Assembly: GCA_050011635.1 (NCBI GenBank)
Contig: JBEKIU010000014.1
Span: 1-55,993, forward strand
Reading direction: 5' to 3'
Source of the DNA: Bog-756 sp050011635
Lineage (GTDB): Bacteria; Actinomycetota; Acidimicrobiia; Acidimicrobiales; RAAP-2
Length of the DNA: 55,993 bases
Each line of letters opens with the position of its first letter. The first letter of the stretch is position 1. Made by a program: the position numbers and the translations under genes. Under the pieces are notes generated by a model, which made no database searches, was not told where the DNA came from, and was given only the letters and a program-made list of their open reading frames with translations. Below are positions 17,039 to 26,297 of the stretch, in pieces.

Positions 17039-18506
17039 GACGCCCGTCCCCACGGAGCATCATCCGCGGCGAAGGGCAGCTCCACGATGAACTGGGATCC
17101 GCCTCCCGGCGCGTCTTGGATCCAGACCGCACCGCCGTGGAGGCGCACGTGTTCGGCGACCAGCGAGAGCCCGAGGCCGGTGCCCTCGCTCGAGGCGCGC
17201 TGGCCGGCGCGGCTGCCCCGGTAGAAGCGCTCGAAGAGATGCTGGCGTTCGTGCTCGGGAATCCCCGGTCCGTGGTCCTCCACGACGACCCGAATGCACT
17301 TCGGCGGCTGGGTGCCGTCGGGGCCGTGCGGATCACGTTCCACGACGACCCGGGTGACACCGCCGGCATAGAGAGCCGCGTTGTCGAAGAGGTTGGCCAT
17401 CACCCGCTCGAACCGGCGTTTGTCCACCCAGAGCCGCAGGCCTTCGACGTCCGGGGAGACCACGACCGGAACGGCCACCGGAGCTCGGCGGAACCGGCGT
17501 CGAACCGAGAGATCTCCAGCAGGTCGTCGACCATACGCCTGAACCGTTGGAGGTCCCCGTCGAGCAGGTCCAACGCGCTCCGGGCCCTCGGGCCCAGCTC
17601 GTCCCGGTGGCCTTCGAGCACGCTCACCGTGGCCGAGATGGTGGTCAGCGGGGAGCGGAGCTCATGGCTGACGTCGGAGGTGAACCGGGCCTCCCGCTCG
17701 ATCCGGTCCTGCAGGTTGGCGGTCATCTGGTTGAAGGCGGAGGCCAGCTCCTGGAGGTCCACGTCGTCGCCGGCCTCCACCCGGGTATCCAGCTGACCCC
17801 CGGCGATGGCCACGGCGGCGTCGGTGACCCCGGCCAGGGGGCGGAGGGCGCGTCCGCTGGCCCATCGGCCGAGCGCGGCCCCGGCCAGCGTGGTGACCAG
17901 GGCGGCGGCGGCCAGGGCGAAGGCCAGGGCGCGCAACGTGCCTTCCAGCTCAGCGAGGGAGAAGACCTCGTAGTAGGCGGCTCGCACATCGGGCAGCGGC
18001 ACACCGATGACCAACTGGGGCGTGCCCGAGATCGAGAAGAGCTGCCAGGCCGGTGATCCCGACAGCACCAGCGTGCGCTCCTGGTCGGGTATCACGCTCT
18101 TGCCCACCGAGATCGATGTGGCGTACCAGAGCCCGTGGCTGCGCAGCACCGAACGCGAGCCGGGAAGCGTGTCAGCCTGCTCGAGCAGCTGGTCGACGTT
18201 GATGCCCGGCGAGCGCAGTGAGTTCTGGATCAGTGAGGCGTTGGCGAACGCCTGGCGCTGGTCGGTCGTCTGTCGTTCGTTGAGGAAGCTCTGCCTGGCG
18301 GTGAAGTAGGTGATGCCGGCCATGATCGTGGACAGGGCCAGCGCCCCGATGGCGAAGGTCGCCGTCACCCGGGCGCGGAGTCCGAGGCCTCCCGAAAGGT
18401 GGGTCCGGTGGGTCCGGTGGGACGCTCGCTGCCGTCCCCATCCGCGCCCGTTGGCCGGCCCCACGGCCGGTGGTTCCGGCACGGGAGCGGAATCGGCCGG
18501 GGCCAC
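17035..18506 (-). pseudogene. mtrB: MtrB-like sensor histidine kinase, frameshifted
   Basis: Start GTG 18506, 1 nt or so behind the regulator's stop. The first frame encodes a TM helix (ALALSTIMAGITYF), an extracellular sensor part, a second TM (ALAFALAAAALVTTLAGAAL), HAMP, and HisKA with the H-box FTSDVSHELRSPLTT. After EISRFDAGSAELR (about 17490) homology stops in that frame. It resumes in another frame from about 17480 with PVVVSPDVEGLRLWVDKRRF, the N-box NLFDNAALYA, VEDHGPGIP and GTGLGLSLVAEH, to the stop at 17035. Compared with MtrB-type kinases roughly 20-25 residues between HisKA and the ATPase domain are missing as well, so a deletion of non-triplet length is likely. It may be a true lesion or an assembly collapse. 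The intact domains on both sides argue for a recent event. Confidence 0.8.
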
Positions 18507-18509
18507 CGC

Positions 18510-19187
18510 TCAGACCGCCAGCTTGTAGCCCATGCCCCGGACGGTGAGTATGTAACGGGGGTTGGCCGGGTCGGGCTCCACCTTGGTTCGCAGCCGGCGG
18601 ACATGCACGTCGACCAGCCGTCCGTCGCCGAAGTAGTCGTAGCCCCAGACCCGCTCGAGGAGGTGCTCCCGGCTGAGGACCTTGCCGGGGTGATCGGCCA
18701 GCTCGCACAGCAGCCGGAACTCGGTCCGGGTGCAGTGGACCTCTTCGCCGTTGCGGCGGACGACCCCGGCGTCGGGCTCGATCTCCACGTTCCCGAAGGT
18801 GAGCACCGAGTCGCCGGCGTCGACGGGGCGCGATCGACGGAGGAGCGCCCGGATCCGGGCGGCCAGCTCCTTGGCCACGAACGGCTTGGTCACATAGTCG
18901 TCGGCGCCGGCCTCGAGACCGGCGACCACGTCGTGGGTATCGGAGCGGGCCGTGACCATGATGACGGGCACCGTGCTGTGGCGCCGAAGGTCCCGGCAGG
19001 TCTCGAACCCGTCGACGCCGGGCAGCATCAGGTCGATGAGCACCAGCTCGAAGGGCTCCTCGTTGAAGCGGGCCAGCGCGTCCTCGCCGCTGGCCACGTC
19101 TTCGACGGTGTACCCCTCGTCCTCGAGGGCGAGGCGCATGGACGACCGGATCCGCTCGTCGTCCTCGACCACAAGGATGCGGCTCAT
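18510..19187 (-). CDS. mtrA: OmpR/PhoB-family response regulator, MtrA-like
   Basis: 225-aa DNA-binding response regulator. The receiver domain has the acidic pair in LVVEDDERIR, phospho-acceptor Asp in LVLIDLMLPGVDGFE (near residue 53), Thr in VIMVTARS and Lys in DDYVTKPF. The winged-helix domain ends VHVRRLRTKVEPDPANPRYI and VRGMGYKL. Position before a HAMP histidine kinase and a GerMN lipoprotein matches the mtrA-mtrB-lpqB operon that controls cell-wall and division genes in actinobacteria. The name rests on that synteny. Confidence 0.9.
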   Translation of the reverse strand: MSRILVVEDDERIRSSMRLALEDEGYTVEDVASGEDALARFNEEPFELVLIDLMLPGVDGFETCRDLRRHSTVPVIMVTARSDTHDVVAGLEAGADDYVTKPFVAKELAARIRALLRRSRPVDAGDSVLTFGNVEIEPDAGVVRRNGEEVHCTRTEFRLLCELADHPGKVLSREHLLERVWGYDYFGDGRLVDVHVRRLRTKVEPDPANPRYILTVRGMGYKLAV

Positions 19188-19242
19188 GACTCGATCATGG
19201 CACGGCCGGCCTGGCGTCCCCGCGCAGGCCGGCCGCCGGAGG

Positions 19243-20919
19243 TCAGGAGTTCAGCCAGATCTGGGTGGGCCAGATCGCGCCTTGGATGAGCGCGAAGGCC
19301 TGGCCGCCCGCCGGCGTGGTCGGATTGGCGAAATTCTCCACCTGGGACTGGGCCCCGATGGCCCACACGGTCCTGTCGTACCAGATGTAGGGGATGTCCG
19401 TGCCCATGAGCCGGTCCACCTCCTGGTAGGCCGCCACCCTGTCGGCCTGGGCCGAGGACTCGCGACCCTTGATCAAGGCGGTCTCCATGTTCGGGTCGTT
19501 GTTGCGGGCCATGTTGATGGAGAACTCGGGGTTGATGTTGGTCGGGCTCCAGAAGATGTAGTTGAGGTCCGGGTCGACCGCTCCGAACTGCCGCCACAGC
19601 TGGCCCTCGAAGGTGCCGAGCAGAGCGGTGCTGATGATGTCGGCCTGCTGGACCGGGGAGAGGGAGACGGTCATCCCGACGGTCTGGAGCTTCTGTTGCA
19701 GGTACTGCGCGATCTTCGTGGTCTGTGCATCGGGCGTGTGGTTGAGGGCCACCGTCACCGGCTTCCCGGTCTCCTGCTGGACCTCCTTGACCAGTTGGGT
19801 GGCTTTCGCCGGGTCGTACTTCGGATACTGGCTGTCCGACGCGTAGTAGGGGGAGGTGGTGGTGAACGGTCCGTTGGAGGTGGGGTTGACCCCTTCGTCG
19901 ATGATGGCCACGTACTGGGCCGAGCTGATGGCATAGGCCGTGGCCTGGCGCACCTTGAGGTTGTTGAAGGGCGGCTTGGACAGGTTGAGCAGCAGGCACC
20001 CCATGTCCGGTTCGCCGGCGATGTGGACCGAGTCGTCGATGTACCCGTAGGACGTGTTGGCCCGCAACTGCTTGGTGATGTTGGCGGTATCGGTGTGCAT
20101 GATGTCGACGCCGCCGGACTGGAAGGTGGCGTACAGCTGGTCGGGATCGGGGATGGGCTTGTAGGTGATGCTGTCGAGGTAGGGAAGTCCGGGCCGCCAG
20201 TAGTGCGGGTTCTTGGTCGCGGTGAAGTGGTCGTTCGGGATCCACTCGGAATAGACGAAGGGACCGGTCCCGATGGGATTGGTCTGGCTGCCGGACTTGA
20301 GCCAGTTCGGTTCGGCGACATAGGCGATCTGGCCGCCGATACCGCCGGCCAGGTAGTAATCGAAGGGCACCCACGGCGACTTCAGGGTGACGGTGACGGT
20401 GAGGGGGCTGGTGACGGCGACGTTGCTGAAGCTGGTGAACTCCGGACCGGTCAGAGCCGATGCCTGCTGCTGCTCGAAATTGGAGGCCAGGGCGGTGGCG
20501 TCGCACGGCGTGCCGTTGTGGAAGACGAGGTTGGGCCGCAGGGTGATGGTCCAGACCGTGTAGTCGGAATTGTGGGTCACCGACTGGGCCAGGTAGGGCT
20601 GCGGGGTGCCGTCATCGGCGATGATCATGAGGGGGTCGAAGACGGTGCGGGCGTAGAGGAGGCCGACCTCGTCGAAGGTCCCCTGCGTCGTCGAGAATCC
20701 CTTCTCCTCGGCATCGACGCCGAAGATGAGCTGGCCGCCCTTCTTCGGGGTGGCCGTGGAGACGCCGTTGGGGTGGGAACCGGTGGACGTGGAAGAAGTC
20801 GAGCCCGAACCGGAGCTGCAGGCAGCCAGGAGCCCCCCCGAGGATCCGATGGCGGCGATGCCCACGCCGGTGGCCGCCCCCCGGACCAAGAACGAGCGTC
20901 GGTCGATTCGATCTGACAT
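19243..20919 (-). CDS. ABC-type peptide/solute-binding lipoprotein, family 5, Tat-exported
   Basis: Start ATG 20919 with a strong AAGGGGGAAC ribosome site; 558 aa. The N-terminus carries both a twin-arginine motif (DRRSFLVRG) and a lipobox (LLAAC), so it is probably a Tat-translocated lipoprotein. The mature part is an SBP_bac_5 protein: EKGFSTTQGTFDEVGLLYAR, TLRPNLVFHNGTPCDA, GTGPFVYSEWIPNDHF, ATKNPHYWRPGLPYLDSITY and RQATAYAISS. It would bind oligopeptides or similar solutes. No permease or ATPase gene is next to it, so it is an orphan binding protein here. It is divergent from xerC. Confidence 0.92.
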   Translation of the reverse strand: MSDRIDRRSFLVRGAATGVGIAAIGSSGGLLAACSSGSGSTSSTSTGSHPNGVSTATPKKGGQLIFGVDAEEKGFSTTQGTFDEVGLLYARTVFDPLMIIADDGTPQPYLAQSVTHNSDYTVWTITLRPNLVFHNGTPCDATALASNFEQQQASALTGPEFTSFSNVAVTSPLTVTVTLKSPWVPFDYYLAGGIGGQIAYVAEPNWLKSGSQTNPIGTGPFVYSEWIPNDHFTATKNPHYWRPGLPYLDSITYKPIPDPDQLYATFQSGGVDIMHTDTANITKQLRANTSYGYIDDSVHIAGEPDMGCLLLNLSKPPFNNLKVRQATAYAISSAQYVAIIDEGVNPTSNGPFTTTSPYYASDSQYPKYDPAKATQLVKEVQQETGKPVTVALNHTPDAQTTKIAQYLQQKLQTVGMTVSLSPVQQADIISTALLGTFEGQLWRQFGAVDPDLNYIFWSPTNINPEFSINMARNNDPNMETALIKGRESSAQADRVAAYQEVDRLMGTDIPYIWYDRTVWAIGAQSQVENFANPTTPAGGQAFALIQGAIWPTQIWLNS

Positions 20920-20978
20920 GTTCCCCCTTTTGGAACGCTGGCTGGACCGGAACGAATCTGCTTCGTCGGCCTCACGAA

Positions 20979-22049
20979 ATGGCACTCATGTCGTCCACAA
21001 CCGGTCGCAAGCCACGAGAATCGGTAGGTGACGCCCTGACGTTAGCCCTGTCTTCCGTGTCACGCTGGGAATTTCGGCCCCGGAAGTCGGACACGGGGGC
21101 CGCCGCCGCCGGAGCCGTCCCGCGGGAGATACCGGATCCGTCGCTGCTGGACAGGTACTGTTTTCATGTGGCCTGGGAGATCGAAGCCTTCCGTCGGTCG
21201 GTGGGCGGTCTGTCGCCGGCCTCGGTGCGGGCGTACTCGTCCGACATCGAGCGGTTCGCCGACTGGGCCGGGCGGGGCGGGGCGGAGGGCCCGGGTGACA
21301 TCGACCGCATCCTGCTCCGACGGTACCTGGCCTTCATGGGCACGCTCCGGTACTCGCGGGCCACCATCGCCCGGACCGCGGCCTCGCTTCGGTCGTACTT
21401 CCAGTGGTGTGCCAAGCGGGGCATGGTGGACGGCGACCCCTCGACCCGCCTGTCGGCTCCCGCACCCGACTCCCGCCTGCCCCGTATCCTCGGCCGTGCC
21501 GAGCTGGGGGAGTTGCTGGAGCCGACCAGCCCCGCCGGAGGTGGTACGACACCGGCGGTCGATCGCCGCGACGACGCCGTGCTGGAGCTGCTGTACGGGA
21601 GTGGACTACGGGTGGCGGAGCTGTGCGGGCTCGACGTGGACGACCTCGACCTGGCCGGCCGGGTGGTCACGGTGACCGGGAAGGGCTCCAAGCAGCGCCA
21701 GGTCCTCATCCATCATCGCTGCGCCGAGGCCATTCGTGCCTGGCTCGGGGAGCCGAGGTCCAGCCTGGCCGGCGTGGACAGCCCCGCCGCGGCCCTCTTC
21801 TACAACCGGCGGGGAAACAGGCTCGGACCGAGGGACGTCCGGCGGCTGCTCGACCGCCGTTCACCCGTCCCGACCCACCCCCACGCCCTCCGCCACAGCT
21901 TTGCCACCCATCTCCTGGATGGGGGCGCCGACCTGCGGGTGGTGCAGGAACTGCTGGGTCACGCCAGCTTGCAGACCACGCAGGTCTACACTCATGTGAG
22001 CAAGGAACGCTTGCTGACTGTGTATTCGGGAACGCATCCACGGGCCTAA
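20979..22049 (+). CDS. xerC: tyrosine recombinase XerC/XerD-like
   Basis: Site-specific recombinase, probably resolving chromosome dimers at dif. 356 aa from ATG 20979. The first ~65 residues are not conserved and a later start, for example GTG 21057, is possible. The N-terminal SAM-like core-binding domain (LSPASVRAYSSDIERFADWA) is followed by the catalytic domain with Arg in GSGLRVAELCGLD (near 210), Lys in VTGKGSKQR, HALRHSFATHLL (near 302), LLGHASLQTTQ and the nucleophile Tyr in QVYTHVS (near 336). xerC next to a WhiG sigma and rpsB-tsf-pyrH-frr is the streptomycete-type order, supporting a chromosomal rather than mobile role. Confidence 0.9.
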   Translation: MALMSSTTGRKPRESVGDALTLALSSVSRWEFRPRKSDTGAAAAGAVPREIPDPSLLDRYCFHVAWEIEAFRRSVGGLSPASVRAYSSDIERFADWAGRGGAEGPGDIDRILLRRYLAFMGTLRYSRATIARTAASLRSYFQWCAKRGMVDGDPSTRLSAPAPDSRLPRILGRAELGELLEPTSPAGGGTTPAVDRRDDAVLELLYGSGLRVAELCGLDVDDLDLAGRVVTVTGKGSKQRQVLIHHRCAEAIRAWLGEPRSSLAGVDSPAAALFYNRRGNRLGPRDVRRLLDRRSPVPTHPHALRHSFATHLLDGGADLRVVQELLGHASLQTTQVYTHVSKERLLTVYSGTHPRA

Positions 22050-22057
22050 GGGGACAA

Positions 22058-22933
22058 TTGCCGACGCAACGAGACACAGTGGGCCACGGCATCGACGCTC
22101 TGTGGGCCGAGTACAAAGAGACCGGGGAGCGGAAGCTGCGCGACCAGCTCATCGTGCACTACGCCCCAGTGGTCAAGTACGTGGCCGGCCGGGTGTCGGT
22201 CGGGCTCCCTCGGCATGTGGACGAGGCCGACCTGGCCAGCTACGGGATCATCGGCCTGATCGATGCCATCGAGCGCTTCGAACCCCTCCGGAACATCAAG
22301 TTCGAGACCTATGCCATCCCGCGGATCAAGGGCGCCATCATCGACGAGCTCCGTTCGATCGACTGGGTGCCGCGGTCGGTGCGGGCCAAGGCCCGGGCGG
22401 TGGAGCAGTCGTACTCCAAGCTCGAGGCCACGCTGCACCGGACGCCGACCGACGCCGAAGTGGCGGCCGACCTCGAGATGACCGACGCCGAGTTCCAGAC
22501 GGCACTGCGCAAGATCTCGTTCGTCGGGGTGGTGGCGCTGGACGAGGTGTTCCGAGGCGGAGACCGCTCCGACCGATCGACCCTCGGGGAGACGCTGCCG
22601 GACAGCAACGCCGGCCCCATGGACACCTTCGAGGTGAAAGAGACCAAGGAGGCGTTGATCCAGGCCGTGAGCCAGATGGCCGAACGCGAGAAGACCGTGC
22701 TCACCCTGTACTACTACGAAGGCCTGACCCTGGCGGAGATCGGTGACATCCTCGGCGTGACCGAGTCCCGGGTCTGCCAGATCCATACCAAGGCCGTGCT
22801 GCAGCTCCGGGCCAAGCTGGCCGATCGGCCCGAAGGGGCGGGCAGGCGGAGCAAGGATCCCGGCACCAAGTCGGGCGCCGGCGCGTCGACCGCCTCGGGC
22901 TCCAAGCGGGTCCCCACCAGGGCTGCCGGCTGA
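22058..22933 (+). CDS. whiG: RNA polymerase sigma factor, FliA/WhiG type
   Basis: Alternative sigma-28-like factor. TTG 22058, 8 nt after the xerC stop, has AAGGGG just upstream; GTG 22079 is the alternative. 291 aa. Region 2 is seen in LIVHYAPVVKYVAGRVSVGL, DLASYGIIGLIDAIERF and KFETYAIPRIKGAIIDELRS. Region 3 is DWVPRSVRAKARAVEQ. Region 4 has EREKTVLTLYYYEGLTLAEI and GVTESRVCQIHTKAVLQL. In Streptomyces WhiG drives spore development and in other bacteria FliA drives motility; no flagellar or sporulation genes are in view to decide. A Ser/Gly/Lys-rich tail follows region 4. Confidence 0.92.
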   Translation: MPTQRDTVGHGIDALWAEYKETGERKLRDQLIVHYAPVVKYVAGRVSVGLPRHVDEADLASYGIIGLIDAIERFEPLRNIKFETYAIPRIKGAIIDELRSIDWVPRSVRAKARAVEQSYSKLEATLHRTPTDAEVAADLEMTDAEFQTALRKISFVGVVALDEVFRGGDRSDRSTLGETLPDSNAGPMDTFEVKETKEALIQAVSQMAEREKTVLTLYYYEGLTLAEIGDILGVTESRVCQIHTKAVLQLRAKLADRPEGAGRRSKDPGTKSGAGASTASGSKRVPTRAAG

Positions 22934-22939
22934 GGCACC

Positions 22940-22957
22940 GGGCCCGGGAACGGGCCC
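22940..22957 (+). terminator. GC hairpin after whiG
   Basis: A perfect 7-bp stem GGGCCCG / CGGGCCC with GGAA loop starts 6 nt after the whiG stop. There is no T-run, so it may be an actinobacterial-type terminator or just a leader structure. Confidence 0.45.
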
Positions 22958-22978
22958 TCCGAGTGGAGCACTGGTGTC

Positions 22979-23004
22979 CAGGGCACTACCATGGGTGTGC
23001 CCTG
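22979..23004 (+). promoter_or_regulatory. hairpin in the rpsB upstream region
   Basis: An 8-bp inverted repeat CAGGGCAC / GTGCCCTG with a 10-nt loop lies 116 nt before the rpsB start. It could be a leader structure for S2 autoregulation or a second terminator element. No T-run. Confidence 0.35.
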
Positions 23005-23119
23005 TCAACCGGCGGGGCGTACATGCGGGATCTAGCACGCACCCGGCCGCGTCCACGGTCGCCCCTCAGCCAGGGGTGTTGTGGTCGGTGAAATGACAAC
23101 CGTTACAAGGAGCAGTCCC

Positions 23120-24142
23120 ATGGCCGTCGTCACGATGAAGCAACTGTTGGGCGCGGGCGTCCACTTCGGGCACCAGACCCGCCGTTGGAACCCCAAGATG
23201 CGAAGGTTCATCCTCGGGGAGCGCAACGGGATCTACCTGATCGACCTTCGCCAGACGATGAAGGGGATCGAGGAGTCCTACAGCTACATCCGGGATCTGG
23301 TGGCGGGCGGGGGCACCATCTTGTTCGTGGGCACGAAGAAGCAGACCCAGGGCCCGGTGGCCATCTACGCCGATGCGTGCGGGATGCCGTATGTGAACGA
23401 GCGCTGGCTCGGCGGCATGCTGACCAACTTCCAGACCGTGTCGACACGGGTCAAGCGGATGAAGGAGTTCGAGGCCATGCAGAAGGCCGGGGACTTCGAC
23501 GCCATGCCGAAGAAGGAAGCGCTGCGCCATACCCGGGAGCTCGAGAAGCTCCAGCGCAACCTGGGCGGGATCCGGAGCCTCGAGCGCCTCCCGGATGCCA
23601 TCTTCGTCATCGATACGAAAAAGGAGCACATCGCGGTGACCGAGGCCAACAAGCTCGGGCTTCCCGTGGTGGCTGTGGTCGACACCAATTGCGATCCTGA
23701 CGTGATCACCCATGTCATCCCCGGGAACGACGACGCCATCCGCTCGGGTGCCCTCCTGTGCCGGGTGGTGGCCGACGCCGTGGTGGAGGGCCGGTTCATC
23801 GCCCAGCAACGGCCGTCGCCACCACCTGCCGCCGCTCCTGTGCCACCACCGCCGCCCCCTCCGGCCCCGAGCGCGGCCGCGGCTCCGGCGCCTCCGCCGG
23901 AGCCCGGTGCCGCCGCCGGATCGCCTGAGGCTGCGACCGCCTCGGTGGCGGTGACGGACGCCCCGGCGGCTCCGGCCGCTGCCAACGGGGCCGTGACAGC
24001 CCCGGCGGAACCGGCCACCGAGACAGCCCCACCCGAGGCGGTTGCCACCGAGACAGCCCCGCCCGAGGCGGTTGCCCCGGCCGCGGAGCCGGCCCCGGCG
24101 GTGCCGGCCACCGAGACGACCCCGCCCACCGAGGAGATCTGA
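23120..24142 (+). CDS. rpsB: 30S ribosomal protein S2 with Pro/Ala-rich C-terminal extension
   Basis: ATG 23120 with AAGGAG (23107-23112). The first ~235 residues are a standard S2: MKQLLGAGVHFGHQTRRWNP, GTKKQTQGPVAIYAD, RWLGGMLTNFQTV and VVDTNCDPD. The remaining ~105 residues are Pro/Ala/Glu/Thr-rich with an imperfect repeat ATETAPPEAV, making 340 aa in all. Such tails are known in some actinobacterial S2 proteins and are presumably disordered. It heads the rpsB-tsf pair, with GTG of tsf 2 nt after the stop. Confidence 0.96.
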   Translation: MAVVTMKQLLGAGVHFGHQTRRWNPKMRRFILGERNGIYLIDLRQTMKGIEESYSYIRDLVAGGGTILFVGTKKQTQGPVAIYADACGMPYVNERWLGGMLTNFQTVSTRVKRMKEFEAMQKAGDFDAMPKKEALRHTRELEKLQRNLGGIRSLERLPDAIFVIDTKKEHIAVTEANKLGLPVVAVVDTNCDPDVITHVIPGNDDAIRSGALLCRVVADAVVEGRFIAQQRPSPPPAAAPVPPPPPPPAPSAAAAPAPPPEPGAAAGSPEAATASVAVTDAPAAPAAANGAVTAPAEPATETAPPEAVATETAPPEAVAPAAEPAPAVPATETTPPTEEI

Positions 24143-24144
24143 CC

Positions 24145-24939
24145 GTGCCCGAATTCACCGCCAAGGACGTGCAAAAGCTCAGGCAACTCACCGGCGTGGG
24201 AATGCTCGATGCCAAAAAGGCCCTCGAAGAGGCCCATGGGGACATCGAACGGGCCATCACGTTGCTCCGTGAGCAGGGCAAGGCCAGCCAGGCCAAGCGG
24301 GCCGACCGTGATGCCTCCGAAGGGGCCGTGGCCGTCGGTCGTGGCGACGGCGTGGCCTCCATCGTCCAGCTCCGGTCGGAGACCGATTTCGTGGCCAAGT
24401 CCGACCAGTTCGTGGCCCTGGTCTCCACGCTGGCCGATGAGGTGGCCGCCAAGGGGGAGTCGGCCGTCGATGAGCACTCCGACGAGATCGACAATCTCAA
24501 GCTGACGCTCAAGGAGAACATCTCGGTGGGTCAGGTCGTGCGCATCGAGGCACCCTCGGATGGGGTCGTCGACTCCTACCTGCACACCCAGGCCGGCCGA
24601 GGTGTCAACGCCGTCATCGTGGCCCTCGTCGGCGGGACCACCGAGCTGGCCCACGACATCGCCGCTCACATCGCCTTCGCCCGGCCCCTCTACGTCTCCC
24701 GGGACGAGGTCCCAGAGGACGACGTGGCGGCGGAACGCCAGACGGTCGAGAAGATCGCCCGCAACGAAGGCAAGCCCGAAGCGGCGTTGGCGAAGATCGT
24801 GGAAGGCCGGTTGGGCGGTTGGTACAAGGAGCGGGTCCTCCTCGATCAGCCCTATGTGAAGGACGAGAAGCAGACCATCGCCAAACTTCTCGGTTCGGCC
24901 ACGGTGGTGCGATTCGCCCAGGTCGTCGTGGGCGACTGA
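24145..24939 (+). CDS. tsf: elongation factor Ts
   Basis: Guanine-nucleotide exchange factor for EF-Tu. GTG 24145, 264 aa. Hallmarks are the N-terminal UBA-like part FTAKDVQKLRQLTGVGMLDA with KKALEEAHGD, and the core motif SETDFVAKSDQF, followed by HIAFARPLYVSRDEVP and the C-terminal LLDQPYVKDEKQT. It is complete and co-oriented with rpsB and pyrH. Confidence 0.97.
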   Translation: MPEFTAKDVQKLRQLTGVGMLDAKKALEEAHGDIERAITLLREQGKASQAKRADRDASEGAVAVGRGDGVASIVQLRSETDFVAKSDQFVALVSTLADEVAAKGESAVDEHSDEIDNLKLTLKENISVGQVVRIEAPSDGVVDSYLHTQAGRGVNAVIVALVGGTTELAHDIAAHIAFARPLYVSRDEVPEDDVAAERQTVEKIARNEGKPEAALAKIVEGRLGGWYKERVLLDQPYVKDEKQTIAKLLGSATVVRFAQVVVGD

Positions 24940-24946
24940 GGCTGCG

Positions 24947-25666
24947 GTGGGCGAACGGAGACGCATCGTCCTGAAGATGTCCGGGGAGGCGCTCGCCTCG
25001 TCGGCCTCGGACGAGACGATCGACGCCACGGTGGTCGAACGCCTGGCCCTCGAGATAGCCGACAGCCGGAGCGAGTTCGACCTCGAGCTGGCGGTCATGG
25101 TCGGTGGGGGCAACATCTGGAGGGGCACCACCGGTGCCGGCGCGGGCATGGACCGGGCCACCGCGGACACCATGGGGATGTTGGGCACGGTGATCAACGC
25201 GTTGGCCCTGCAGGACGCGCTCGAGCACCACGGCCAGGCGACGCGGGTGCTCTCCGCCGTCCAGATGGCCGAAGTGGCCGAGCCCTACATCCGGCGCCGG
25301 GCCATCCGGCACCTCGAGAAGGGGAGGGTCGTGGTGTTCGCCGCGGGGATGGGCAACCCGTACTTCACCACCGACACCTCCGCGGCCCTTCGCGGGGCGG
25401 AGATCGAGGCCGACCTGCTGTGCAAGGGGACACACGGCGGGGTGGACGGCGTCTATTCGGCCGATCCCAGGCTCGACCCCGCCGCCACCCGCTACGACGA
25501 GATCTCGTTCATGGAGGTGGTGGCCAAGGATCTGAGGGTGATGGACCTGACCGCCATCACCTTCTGCATGGACAACGGCCTCCCCATCAGGGTGTTCGAT
25601 CTGATGCAGCCGGGCAATATCCACGCGGCACTGGCCGGCGAGCCCATCGGCACGCTCGTCCGATGA
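24947..25666 (+). CDS. pyrH: uridylate kinase
   Basis: Phosphorylates UMP to UDP; hexameric amino-acid-kinase-fold enzyme. GTG 24947 lies 7 nt after tsf; 239 aa. Motifs: RIVLKMSGEALAS, VMVGGGNIWRGT, DTMGMLGTVINALALQD, GMGNPYFTTDTSAALRG and LMQPGNIHAAL at the end. Position between tsf and frr is the conserved bacterial order. Confidence 0.97.
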   Translation: MGERRRIVLKMSGEALASSASDETIDATVVERLALEIADSRSEFDLELAVMVGGGNIWRGTTGAGAGMDRATADTMGMLGTVINALALQDALEHHGQATRVLSAVQMAEVAEPYIRRRAIRHLEKGRVVVFAAGMGNPYFTTDTSAALRGAEIEADLLCKGTHGGVDGVYSADPRLDPAATRYDEISFMEVVAKDLRVMDLTAITFCMDNGLPIRVFDLMQPGNIHAALAGEPIGTLVR

Positions 25667-25727
25667 AAGACCAGGTGGCGTACTCGTCTGGGTGGGGTCC
25701 GACCCTCCTGGCTACGCTGGTTCGCTA

Positions 25728-26297
25728 ATGGATGACGACCTGATCGCCCTGGTGGTTGCGGAAGCGAAAGAGCACATGGCCAAAGCCGTCGCCCACGTCC
25801 TGTCGGAGTTCGGCGCCATCCGCACCGGCAGGGCCACGCCGGCACTGGTCGAGCACCTGAAGGTCGATTACTACGGCGCCGAGACCGAGCTCCGCCAAAT
25901 GGCCGGATTCAGTGTTCCAGAGGCAAGACTGCTGGTGGTGTCGCCCTACGACAAAGGGTCGTTACCGGCCATCGAGAAGGCCCTCCAGGGCTCCGATCTG
26001 GGCATCACCCCGTCCAACGACGGGACGGTGATCAGGCTGTCCTTCCCGGTGCCAACCGAACAGCGCCGGAAGGAGCTGGTGAAGGTGGTCAAGAGCAAGG
26101 CCGAGGACGGTCGGGTGGCGGTCAGGAACGCCCGACGGGCTGCTCGCCACGAGCTCGACACCATGCAGAAGGAGGGGGACCTCTCGAGTGACGAGCTCGA
26201 ACGCGTGGAGAAGGACCTCGACAAGATTACCCATGACCAGGTGGCTGCCATCGACAAGCTGCTGGCTCACAAGGAGCAGGAGCTCCTCGAGATCTGA
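25728..26297 (+). CDS. frr: ribosome recycling factor
   Basis: Splits post-termination ribosomes with EF-G. ATG 25728 gives 189 aa, normal for RRF. Motifs: FGAIRTGRATPALVEHLKVD, YYGAETELRQMAGFSVPEAR, GSDLGITPSNDGTVIRLSFP and PTEQRRKELVKVVK. A TACGCT box (25713-25718) lies 9 nt upstream, so a separate near-leaderless start is possible in addition to readthrough from pyrH. Confidence 0.97.
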   Translation: MDDDLIALVVAEAKEHMAKAVAHVLSEFGAIRTGRATPALVEHLKVDYYGAETELRQMAGFSVPEARLLVVSPYDKGSLPAIEKALQGSDLGITPSNDGTVIRLSFPVPTEQRRKELVKVVKSKAEDGRVAVRNARRAARHELDTMQKEGDLSSDELERVEKDLDKITHDQVAAIDKLLAHKEQELLEI

